64,000 bases of DNA. Origin: Sphagnum compactum (taxonomy: Eukaryota > Bryophyta > Sphagnopsida > Sphagnales). The notes beneath the pieces were generated by a model. That model was given only the letters and a program-made list of their open reading frames with translations. It had not been told where the DNA came from and did not search any database. This document shows positions 12,501 through 24,500 of this stretch, in pieces. Position 1 is the first letter of the stretch. Each line of letters begins with the position of its first letter. The position numbers and the translations under genes were made by a program. The stretch lies in assembly GCA_965153455.1 (NCBI GenBank), contig OZ234500.1, forward strand, positions 3,844,001-3,908,000, given 5' to 3'.

Positions 12501-15500
12501 GGAACTCTGATTCTAATTTCTTTTTCAAAAAACCTGAACCAGTGGCGGGGGTTCTCTGATTCTGACCTTTTCTTTAAAAACCGTCGGTTATTAACAAAAT
12601 CAAATACCCACCCAACACTGGTTTGTAGTACCCTATGAAACTATTTATAGCAGGACTTGTGCAACTTGTCCAATTAACGAGATTCACTGATGTACTACTT
12701 CTGAGTTCTATTGTGGATACTGTTGGCAGAAGAAATACTACTTGTTTCCGGAGGTTTAAAAGTCCATCAATTTAGTTAGTCTAAGCATATCTGATTTCCT
12801 GTGAAAGTTGGGTTTTGAAGTCAAAGAAGGTACCTATCAAGAAGCCACATAGGTACAGAAGAAGCAGAAGATTCAACTTCTTGACTGCTCATATGGTGCA
12901 ACACAAGTGATGGTAAAGTGTCGTCATGGTAGCCTGCAAATAAATCACACTTGCGGAATGGGGTGGTGGTACTCTGACCAGGCTCAGCATCATCAATTGG
13001 GGACAAGCATGCCATTTTCTCCACCCATGACTCGAGAGTCTTGACAGCCTTCTTTTGGAGCTCGGTCAGAATGCTCTCATACGTCAACACTTGTTTCTCA
13101 AAACGGTTCAGGAAAGGGGGGTCAAGACGTGGAATCTGACAAAAATCCACCACAACAATGCACCGGAAGTTGTCATGGACAAAGCACATTGGGTTGCTGT
13201 AAGCACCCATAGCTATGCGACAGTTCCGTCGGCCTGCCACTGTTGTGTAATGTTGATTCAACATGTCATATAGCGATGACCAAAGTTGTTCCACTCCCCG
13301 TAGTAATATGCACCTTCAGGACACAAAAGTTTAAAACCAGAACCAGTAGCTATTAGCAAAACTCAAATGCCTGCGCAACACTGGAGCAAAACCTTCAAGA
13401 AATCAAAGGTTCTTACACCCATGATCTGACCTTTCATGGTCATAGTCTCTTCCTTTCCAATAATGCAGCTTTTATGGAAATACTGGATTTTTACACAGGG
13501 GGTGTTTGTTACTATAATCTTTGGATCATTCAGAGCACTAGCATCTCCATTTCCGGAAGCTACAGAATTTAATTTACCTGCCAGCCTCCATGTGCAGGAT
13601 GATGTTGCTCAGCATCAAATAAGAATAGTCGTCAGAATGGTCGTCCTTGTACTTGCTTCCATGAATAACAACAACATTCTCTTGGAACTCTGGCATGTGC
13701 TCCAAGATACTGATTGCAGAGTCGCCCTGTTAAAAAGGGTTGAACAAAAATTCCCCACCACCCAAGCCAGTTAGCTAAATTGGGATATTTTGCAAAAAAG
13801 CATGGAATACGAGAGTTTTGTTTGTGATGATTAGGGAGAACTAGTTACACAGTTGCTGTTGTTGGATATATAGCAAACACATAGGGGAAGCTCAGTTTTT
13901 CTGTGTTGATCAATGGCAACAGCAACTTAATTTTTTCAATGTGAAAATCCATATGCCAAGAGTGAGAGTTATTTCCAGTGTCGGGGCAGTTCAAAGAACC
14001 AATTTTGAACTGGAATCTATCATGGGTTCTCAAGAAAATCAAAGAACCAGTCAAAGAACCTACCCTGAACTGCAGGTTCTAAGAAAATCTTCAAAAACCC
14101 AGAACTGGTGGTTATATTAGAGTCATATCCGTATAAAGTAAGAAAAACGCAGCACCAGAACCCTGAGTTTGGTCATATACAGGGTGAGATTCAAAAAAGA
14201 CTTGCAAAAAGGTACAACATTAGCATTCAACGGGGGATGAAACTCAGAAAACCATCAATTTTGGTGGTAAACTTGAGTTTCATCCTGTCTTTCCTTTTTC
14301 CCGAGTGCCTCCACTGCTGCTACATATATGTTTTCACTGCTCCTAACTGTACAGCTACTATAATTAGTCTCAAGCCTTGTGCATTAAATGCTGAGTTGCA
14401 GCATTTCATACTGAGATTTAGTACAATGTCTTTACTTTGCGGATACCACTGAAAGAGGGGATAGGGGGTGAAAGGAGGCCCAACGACAGGGTGAAGACAG
14501 GGTTACTTTGAGGATAACTCTATTATTCTGGATTTTTCTTTGAAAAGCCAGAATCTGGGGTTGGTTCTTTGATTTTGATTTTTTTTTAAAATCGTAAAAC
14601 CAGAGGTTATAGCAAAAATCAAAGGACTGCCCAATAACACTGGTTAAAGAACATTGGGTTATTTCCTCCATGACAGTAGAGGTAATAAGAGAGGACATAC
14701 TGTTGTAATGAGCATCAAATGCCGGGCATCTTTGTCGTGGAAATTCTCTTTGACAAGGTCGACAACTGATGGGGGCTTTTGCAACAGCGACTCATGCCCC
14801 AGGTTTTCCTTCAAAATTCGAGAAAATGTGTCAATGTCATTGGGCGAGCCGCCAAAATTGCGCCACACAGCCATCCCCAATCTCTGTGACAACTGTTGCC
14901 GCAATGGAGCATTGTTGTTGTTGTTGTTGTGTCTTGTGATCCGCAGGGCCTTGATCAAGGAGTAAAAGTCACGAAGACCATGGAAGTTGGGTTGTGATTG
15001 AACACAATTGTAGTTATAATAAGCCCTTGCAAGATTCTGTAGCTCCCGCTCCTTGTGCAACACAGTGCTGCTCTGATGGCTGCCGCCACTGCCTGAGCTG
15101 TTGTTGTTGTTGTTGTTGTTCCCATAGCTTTCAAGTATGGCACGACTTGTCAAAAACAGGTCATCCTCTGACGGGTCTGGCTGTGACAGATGGATTGCCC
15201 GGTTCATTTTAGCTGCATCAAGTGACCAGTTACTTATCCCCACCACCGCCACTTGTTGTGTGCCATCCGGTTCCAGAAGCGCATGCAAGACCTGTGATTA
15301 ATGTCAATAAAAGTTTGGTGAAACGTCTTTCTTTCTGAAGCCAGGTTCTAGGGGAACTTGCATACTATGGAATGGTTTTGCCCTTTCCCATTTATGTTGG
15401 ATAAGGTGCCAAGCAAGCCTGTTAGGGCGCTGAGCTAAAGCAACACACCCAACATAATGGTCAAGGGCAAAACCATTTTCCATGACATTAAGGTCTGCGG

Positions 15501-18500
15501 TGGCAGATTGAACAATTCAAAAAATAACAATAATAAATAATAATTCATGTTCAACAGAGGGCTTGGTCATTAGTATATGTGTATGATCGTCATCACTGGA
15601 AGATTATGTCATATAACGTGGTCAAGAAAATGACATAATCTTCTGCCACCGCAGCAGACCTTAATGTTTTGATTGCAAAATAATAATGCCATTTAACGTA
15701 ATTTCCATGTATTATACAGAGTCTTCCTCCTATCAATACAAGAAAGAGGTGTGGGTGATTTTGTCTTTGCATAAAATTGCACCTTGAGGGGATTGTGGCT
15801 GGATACTTCGGCAAGCCCAACTTCATCAAGCACCACCACAACCAAAACATCCCGATCTTGATTGTCCCTTTTACAGCGATACGCTTTCTCAAACACCTAA
15901 CAACACACACCAATTTTCTCCTGGCTGTCATTAGCTCACTAAATCAACCACCCAACAACAATCGCAACCCCCTAGTGACTGAGTATATATAAATGTTTTG
16001 TGCCCATTGAGAAGAAAATTTATAGAAGCTCAAACAGATAAGGCATACCTAGAACAACCCAAAATTCCTGAAAACCTTTGCAAACTGGCTTAAGATAAAC
16101 ATAATCAAAGTTCTGAGCTTACCCGGTACTTACAGAAAATTAACTGACGTCATTTGTTAGAGAAAAATCAATCTATTTTTCGATTAAATCTCTTCATTTC
16201 ATGAAGTTTGGGAGCAATCATTGGAGATTTAAGAAGCAAGTATGTTTCTTGGGAGCATCATCAAACCAACCAACCAACCAACCACAAGAGAACAAACCCA
16301 TGACAGCAACACCTGCGGGAGGTATGATGGAATTAAGTTCAGATTTTGTTGTACCTTGAGAATGCCTTCGGATGTTGAGCTCTGGGAGCCCTGGTATGAG
16401 AGCATGTACATTCGTGGTAACTTTTGGAAATAAACATCCCGTGATTCCAAGCCTCTTAAGTTACTGCAGCCATTAAAAAAAAAAAAATGGTTGAATTGGA
16501 CACTTCAATCAATCAAGCTGAATTAAAGATGTAGTAGTAATGGAGACATGAAATCTACCATTGTTTTCTCTTGTCACCCACCCACACAGGAGTAATAAAT
16601 TCCTTTGCTGAAAACTTTGCAAATTAAAAAAACCCTTTTGTACATCAGAAACCCTCAACCCTTGAATCCAAAGAAATAAACTTTGAAAACAAAAAAAGAA
16701 AACTCTTGTACATCAAAAACCCTAAACTGCTGAATCCAAAGAAATAAACGGGTAGTGCTGAGTACCATTACCTGTAAATGAGCTGCAGGGCCAGGGTTTT
16801 CCCGGAGCCAGGTTTCCCAACCACAAAGACAGGGATGAGGTTCAACATGCAAACTAATGTCACAAACACATTCTCCAGCAAAGCTTTGTTCTTGGCAATT
16901 CCAGCTGGAATTTCCATACGGTTCAGTAAGTCCATTTGTTCATCCCGAAGCATTTTCTCATATTGGGTGCCGTCAAAATTCCTGGAGAATCAATCAGTTT
17001 ATCCACACACAAAAAAAAAAACAGATGAGAAACAATCAACAATTTCAAAGCTTTAAAGGTCATATCAGATCTGCTTGATACAAGGGAAATTTGCTCGTGA
17101 AGAGTGCAATAGTGAGGGTACCTGTTACAAGTTCCAAAAGAGAACAAAAAAATGAAAAATGAAAAAAGCAACAATAGGGTATACAAGTAGCACTGGGGTG
17201 TTTCTTTTGGCAATTCTTTGATGGTTACCACCCATAGGTTCAAATCTGTGCAATAGAAGCTTAGGGTATGGTTAATTCTCACTTGTATATATGGGGATTG
17301 CTAGTCCGAACAACAGCAGCAAACAAATCTCGGTACTGTTGTCGCTCATGCCCTGTTGCTAGACGGGAATGATAACAGTGTGAAAATGCCAAGATTGTTG
17401 CTCTAATGGCAACAATTTTTTGGGTTGACAAAGGCCGCAACTTAAGGTTCTCCAAAAACCAACAATATAATGAGATACACCGACTTACATCCCGCAAGCT
17501 CACACTCGCTTCCCCATGGCATTGTCTTAAGAAGTCTTGTGATTGGACCAATAGGTCTGTAAAGGCTCCCAGATGGACTGGTGGCTCCTTGATTTCTTGC
17601 ACCATGGCCGAGATGTATGCTTTCTCATCATCCTGAGAAAGCAACCCAAAATCCCACACATAATCGAGCATCGCCTCAGGTAGTGGGTGCACACGATACG
17701 CCAGATTTAAGTGCTGTGTGTTGCTGGGATTCAGAAGCTCTTGGGCAGAGAAACCAATGCGATTGCTTTCCTTGTCATGCAGACGGTATGGATTACACGC
17801 AGCCAGAAGCACAAGCTCATGATGAAGTGGTACCCCGTCCATTGATCGGTGACATATGAGCCCATCAAGAAGTCCAAGATGGTCACATGCATTAATCTCA
17901 TCAAGGAACGCCCAGACCTGGAAATTCAGTCAAGCACAATCCTCTCAGCCATGCAGACAATTTACACGATAGGTAAATGTTCCACACAAATAAAATGAGG
18001 ATGAAAAACTGACCTTTTTGGGACCCCTCGCAGCTACAGCCTCCACCTTTGCCACAAAGGTCCTGATTTCATCCTCTGATGTTCCTGCATGGAGGGTGAC
18101 ACAGAAGAATTCAACACCACAATACAAAGCCAAATTTTTGAGCAAGCTTGTTTTGCCACACCCAGTTTCGCCCATGATTATGACAGGAACATCGGCCTCA
18201 GCACGAAGAGCAATGAGTGCCATCTTCAAGAAATTGTCAGGAGTGAGAACATATTCGGGTTTGTATGTTGGTGCCTCTCGCTGCAATATTGGCCACAGAT
18301 TCGCCCATAACTCCTCAGATGACATCAATGAAAAATTGGGCATTACACACTTCTCTGATCTCAACCTTTGGCTAGCAAAAAGTTGTATCATGGACCTTGG
18401 TACGAGGTCCACATCCCGATAGAGGATGGAAGGTGGTCCATCTCTTTGGAAAAAAACCATAACATGGTTGCTATCGGACCACCGTAGCATCCCATCAAAG

Positions 18501-21500
18501 CGAGCAGCCATAGTCAAGTCTGTGTTCCTCCTACCATTTGACTTTTGCTGCTCGTGAAGCCAAGGCTTTACAGACCGCAAAGAGAGATCCCGGGAAACCT
18601 CCAATAGTGTGCACACAAGATATGATCGGATATTTGGCATTGCTTCCATGTACTTCAAGTTATCGGTGTTGAAGAAAACATTATTGGTTAAGTTCCTCAA
18701 TTGACATGAGAAGAACTTGATGAACATGTCAAGGATTGCAAACGTCATTGAATCTGGGTCCTTCATGTGATCAGTAAAGTGCTTCTTCAAAAGCACTTGA
18801 CATTGGCTTGAAGTAAGAGCTTTCACATTACGATCGGGTCCTTCAAAGATCAAATCCCTTATTTCAAGCTGCCTCGAATCCAGCTGTTGGAGGTAAATAC
18901 ACACGACTTGGGTGTTGCTGTTGGTATCATCACTCACTTCGAGCATTCCCAAATCCCACGTCATGATATCATTCTTCAACCAGCGACAAACCAGGAGGCT
19001 CAATGCAAGCTCATTAAGGAGTGTATTTGCAAGCTCGACAAATACATGATTTGTCTTCAAATGGAAAATCCCAACAGTATCTGACTTTAGAGACCCAAGA
19101 ATCAGAAGCTCAAATAGCAGCATATTGAGCACCTCAGAACTTTGGACAGTCGAGATGTTGAGATGTAAGATGCTGTCAGGCTGTAAATTCAGTTCCTTTA
19201 GTCTCAAAATCAATGTGTTCCTTGAAACACTCCCCTGTATGCACAATGTCTCAACCAGCTCCTGCAAAAAGGAAGATTACATCACTCAAGTGTATCCAAT
19301 CCTAACTAGTGATCATCAACCGATTAGTGGAACATAAACATGATTCAAGGGACCAGTTTTGCTAGCACTGATGTAATTAGCCAATTAGCACCTAGGTAAT
19401 TAGGTTTATCAGAGACAACAATAGAAAACCCTAAACCCAGGTACCTAAACCCTAAACACTAAACTCGGCAATTAGGGTTTAGGGTCATGTTATGTTACCT
19501 CCCTAACGAGGCAACGATACAAAAAGGGAAAAAAGTCTTAAGGGTGCACTGCTATCCAAACTCAGAAAGGGAACATTATGGAACATTGCACACAATTGAC
19601 TTAACTTAGCCATCCATGCCAAAGTGTTGGACAGCAAAACTTGGTTAGCTAACCAACTTAAGACAATTTGTATCATTCATATTATTACTATTATGTTCTC
19701 ATTACTATTATTATAATTATGAAAACATAACAATAATAATGATAAAATTTTATTATCAATTTGTATGGGATGTGAAAGGATGCAGTTGGGTGCTGATGAA
19801 TTGCATACTGGAGAAGTTTTGTGGATGAACATAGTCTTCCCCAGGCCAGGGAGATTGGAAGTGACAACCCGCATATTGCCGCACTCTGCCGGTAGCTGAT
19901 TTTGGATGTTGTTGATGTGGACCCCACCCATATGGCAAACTCGGACATGCAAATGACGTGAAAGGGCCAGAAGTGGATGGCCCTTAGAACAGCACACCAA
20001 CGCCAATTTCTCACAAAATTTCACATTCTTCTGATCCCCAATGTTGTTGGGAAGGACAATATTATTCTGTGGTCGGTTGTCTTCTTGTTCCTGGATCATC
20101 TCTTGAAGAGTGCTTTGAAACTGACTCTGGCAATCAAAGCTGAGATTTTCCACATAGGCGATGCAGAAGAAGCCAGAGTTTGAATCTTGGGATTCGTCTT
20201 CTTTGAAGCAGCGCAGCAGTAAGAGATGGATTTCTTCCCAGGTGGTTGTCATGGAACATAGTAAAACATTTCTCGGTATGTCACGAAGACTAATCCCTCG
20301 TCTATGAAATAACTCTACAACTGCATCTAGTTCACTTTGTGGATCTTCCACCAAAGCCAGAATAATCGAACCACTGCCACTGCTGTGTTTTCGAGTTGTC
20401 CTGCTGAACTCAACCAACTCATCAAATCCATGCTCTGTCATAATAACCTCAGAGGGATTTACTGTATTCATCTCTGTTCTCCTAACAAAAGCACTCTCGA
20501 GTGAGAATGCAATCACATCCAAACAACCCAAAAGATAAGATTTGTTCACCTCTTGGTGGTGGTGCCTCCCATCAGGAAAAATGAGCTTCTGTAGCATAGT
20601 TTTGGCAATAGCTTGAGCTCTACGAAGAGCAAAATTACCATCCTTTATTCCAGCCCACTCAAGCAACTCTAAGCATGTCCTCTCTTTAGGATCCATTATT
20701 ACCTCAGTTGGACTGCGCCTTAACACCTCGAGAAATAATCTCAGCTCCATGGATCGGAAGTAGTTGAGGCATGGGTGCTTTGCACGGGCTTGTTTTACTG
20801 CACCATACCAATCCTGAAGCTCACATTCAACATCTCTTTCCAGTGCTTGCAAGTTCTCTAAGCCCGAGACCACGTTACTATATTCCGCGAACTGAAAGTG
20901 ACCTGAGGTATGAAGTTCTGAAATGGAAGTGACCAGGCGTTCAACAATGTTGACTTGATCAATGAACTTTTTTGTTGCCTCTTCCGAGTCTGCATCTGCT
21001 GCAGACATACCTACATCACCCAGTTCAAAGCAGTCAATTGAAGAAGTCTGCTAATAGAAAATGCTTATTCTCTCACACTTGCTGTTACTTTCAGACATCC
21101 ATTCTGGTGGGTAATCTCCTACTCACATAGTATGTACTATGGAACGGTCAAGACCCTGGCCATTATGTTGGGTTAAGGTGCCAGGCAAGCTAGGTGACAC
21201 ACCCAACGTAATGGGCAAGGGCGAGACCATTCCATGACGTTATGGAATAGAGTGGTAGTAGATTCAGCTAATTTTCATGTTCAAAAGACACATTTTGGAC
21301 ACTATTAATATGAGTGTATGATCATCACCGAAAGATTATGTCATATAATGTGGTCAAGAAAATGACAATCTCTTCTGCCACCGCAGCAGACCCTACTGTT
21401 CAAATTACAAAAACTGGTAACAAGCAGCCAAAACAAATGTACCAGATGAGTGGATATCAAGTCTCCTAGCTTGCATCACATGAGAGCTCATAACCAACCG

Positions 21501-24500
21501 GGCACGACTCCTGAAATCTTGCAAATCTGCGAGTACATAAACACCCTTTTCTTCTTTCAGTGCCCTGTCGCTGTCAGACTTTAGGGCTGCGGTGGTGTGA
21601 GAGCCAATGCTCAATCTGAGGTGGCATGCCATATCATGGACCGTGAAATGATATTGCCCACCATCTAGTATCCGTTTGATGTGATCCCGCATCTTAAGCC
21701 CACGGTTTGCAACGGTGGAGAGAATCTGCCTCAATATATTCACATTCTCATTGCAAGTCAGAAGCTTCACCGCTAATTCACTTGCACCAGCTTCTGAATT
21801 TTTTACCTCATTGGAGATCAATTTTCGTAATTGCCCAAATGAAGGTGTCTCTGACTTTAAAAGAGGCCGGAAGAGCCCTGAAACAAACCCCAAACAAAAC
21901 ATTCCCAGATCAATCATTAAGTCCAGTACCCTGGCACAACTACCATGGGACCAAGAGGGTTTAAGAGTGTTAGAAAAAAATCAACAGTTGTATATAAATT
22001 CTCTCTTTTGGCAAATTTGGATCCAAGATTTCACCAAAATCCAACAGATTGCATTTCATTTTTTCTTTTGCCAAATTTGGATGCAAGATTTTCACAAAAA
22101 CCCTAAAAAACCTAATCCCCAATAGAAAGAAATCCTACTATATACAAGGCAATCATAAAACAATCACCGATTGTAAGACAGTCTAGATTGTCAAATTTGG
22201 ATGCAAGGACAAAAACCCTAATCCCCAAAAAAAGAAATCCTAATAGGTTTACAAGACAATAATAAAAACAATCAACGATTGTAAAATAGTCTAATTGACA
22301 ATTCAACCAAAAACCAGAGATTGCAATACTTAATTCACTTCTAGCAAAACCCTAAACCCCAAAATTTCCCAAATCCCCAAAATTTTGATGTACATACTAT
22401 GGAGGTCAATAAGATCGGAAATCATTGCTTCTTGAAGAAAATCGTGATCTGAGTGTTCCTCGATAGCATCAATCAAATGCCTCAGATCCTCATCCAAGTT
22501 TTCCCTCAAGAACATCACAAGGGGCTCGGATTCAGCCAGTCGCATCAATGCAAACTCTTCATACTCTGAGACAAAGGCCAAAATTGCCTTCCCCTCTCGC
22601 TTGTGAAGCTCGTTGAAATCCTTCAATGTACATCCGCCTTCACATTCCTTGATCAATTTCTCGACTTTGTTCAAATATCCCTCACAAGTTTCTTCAAAGC
22701 CGAAGATCCCAGCCACTCTAGGCAAAGCTTTGGCTAGCTCACCTTTGGCCTTGATGGCGACCCAGGCTTGAATCAGCTCAACCATGTCAAGCTCTTTCCA
22801 ACGAATCAGATTCATCAGCCAGGAACCCTTTGTGTCAGTGACATCAAGTTGATTTCTAGCCAACTCGAATTCAGTCTCAACTTGGCTTGGTCCCACTCCA
22901 TGCCACAAAGAACAGACTCTATCCATGTTCACTTTGTCAAGTCCTTTTCGCCCAACATATGGCATCAGCTCCTGTTTGTAAGTCTTGATGCAACGTGGAA
23001 TTAGTGATGCGTCAACCATGTGAATGCTTCCTGGATATAATAAGCTAGAAGAAGAAGAAGAAGACTCTTCTCCAAGTTCAACAAGGTGAGGATGATGTGA
23101 ACTCATTGACGATGGGAGATCACATATCTCATCAACATTCAAGAGATCTTGTACACTCTCCTCCAAGAGATTCATGAATATCCTGGACTGGTGTAAGACG
23201 AGAATTGCATCCAAGTTGTCAAAGACTGATGCATGAGCAATATCAGGCCAATGATCTGATAATTTCACTTCAAACAAAGCAAAGTCACCCCAGTTCTCTT
23301 TCCTTTCTGCAAGCCACTCGCACCAATTTTCAAAACCTTGGATCAACAAACCTCGCTGGCTCAAAAAGGAGCAAAATATTGTGACCAGAATATCACATGC
23401 TCTGAGCCTCCTTTTATAGACCTCAAGATCTTGGAGGGCTGCATTAAGGGCAGCAACAAAGTTATGGAAGCCACGTGATGTAAAGATCACATGCCATGTC
23501 CCACCACCATCCATTTGGGAGATCAGGTTAAGGGTCCCCATGCTTATGGTCTCCTCGATCAAAGATGACCCCAATGACATACATGCCTCACTCACTTTTG
23601 AGAAAATCCGGTGCTTTTGGATTCGGGGAGGACAGTCTCCAATCTTCATCAAGCTCATTGCAAAATCAGACTTTGAGATCGTCCTGATTGGTTCATTGTC
23701 TAGTGCGTCATCCAGAATGATTTGATGGGTTGTGTCAACTGCATCCAGGAGCGCTACACATAGGTCCTCCTGCATCCTGCCAACATGATCATCACATGAA
23801 GATATATTGGAGTGAAACTTTCATTAGAAGAGGTGCAAGACAAGGGTCTAATTTTGCCATCTTCCTTAACACCCACAAGTGTTGATCCCAAATGGGATCA
23901 TAAAAAAATGCAACGTAAGAACAACACTCAGAAGAGCACTTACTTCTTTTGGATGATCAAGGTTCCCTGAGGAGTTTGTGTGCAGATTCCCTCCAAAGCC
24001 TCATGACCAATTCGATAAACATCAGACAGTGCTTCTGCATATTGCAGTTGTGCAGAAATCATGGTCACCACAGCTTGCTGATAATGAACTTGAAGAGGTG
24101 AATGTAATTGGCCGATTTTCTCTGCATCCATGAGAAAGAGCCGCATGCTAGGTGACTTTGGTTGGCTCACCGAAACCACCAAAGAAGACAAAGAATGTGC
24201 CAATAGGCACGAGGGATCAAGACCCAAGTCAAACAATCCATCCACGGTCTTGAGGGAATCCATTGCAGAAACTTGGCTGCTCTGAGATTGTGATGATCCT
24301 TTCACACGGTTTATGGCTTTCAGGATCCATGGCCTCAGGACATTGTTTCTGAGCTGCTCAATGGTCTTTTGGCCTCCTGGATCCAGTTCCACAAAAGTTG
24401 CTGCCATTTTAACTAGTGCAAGTTTCCCAAGCCGGTGGAACTCATCACTTTCAGCCCCTGCCAGGGTTGAGAGCAAACGGACCTCATTTGGCAAGAGTGG

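Noticed and set aside
18018-18422. 134-codon plus-strand open frame
   Set aside because: Antisense shadow of the exon with the AAA3 Walker A motif.
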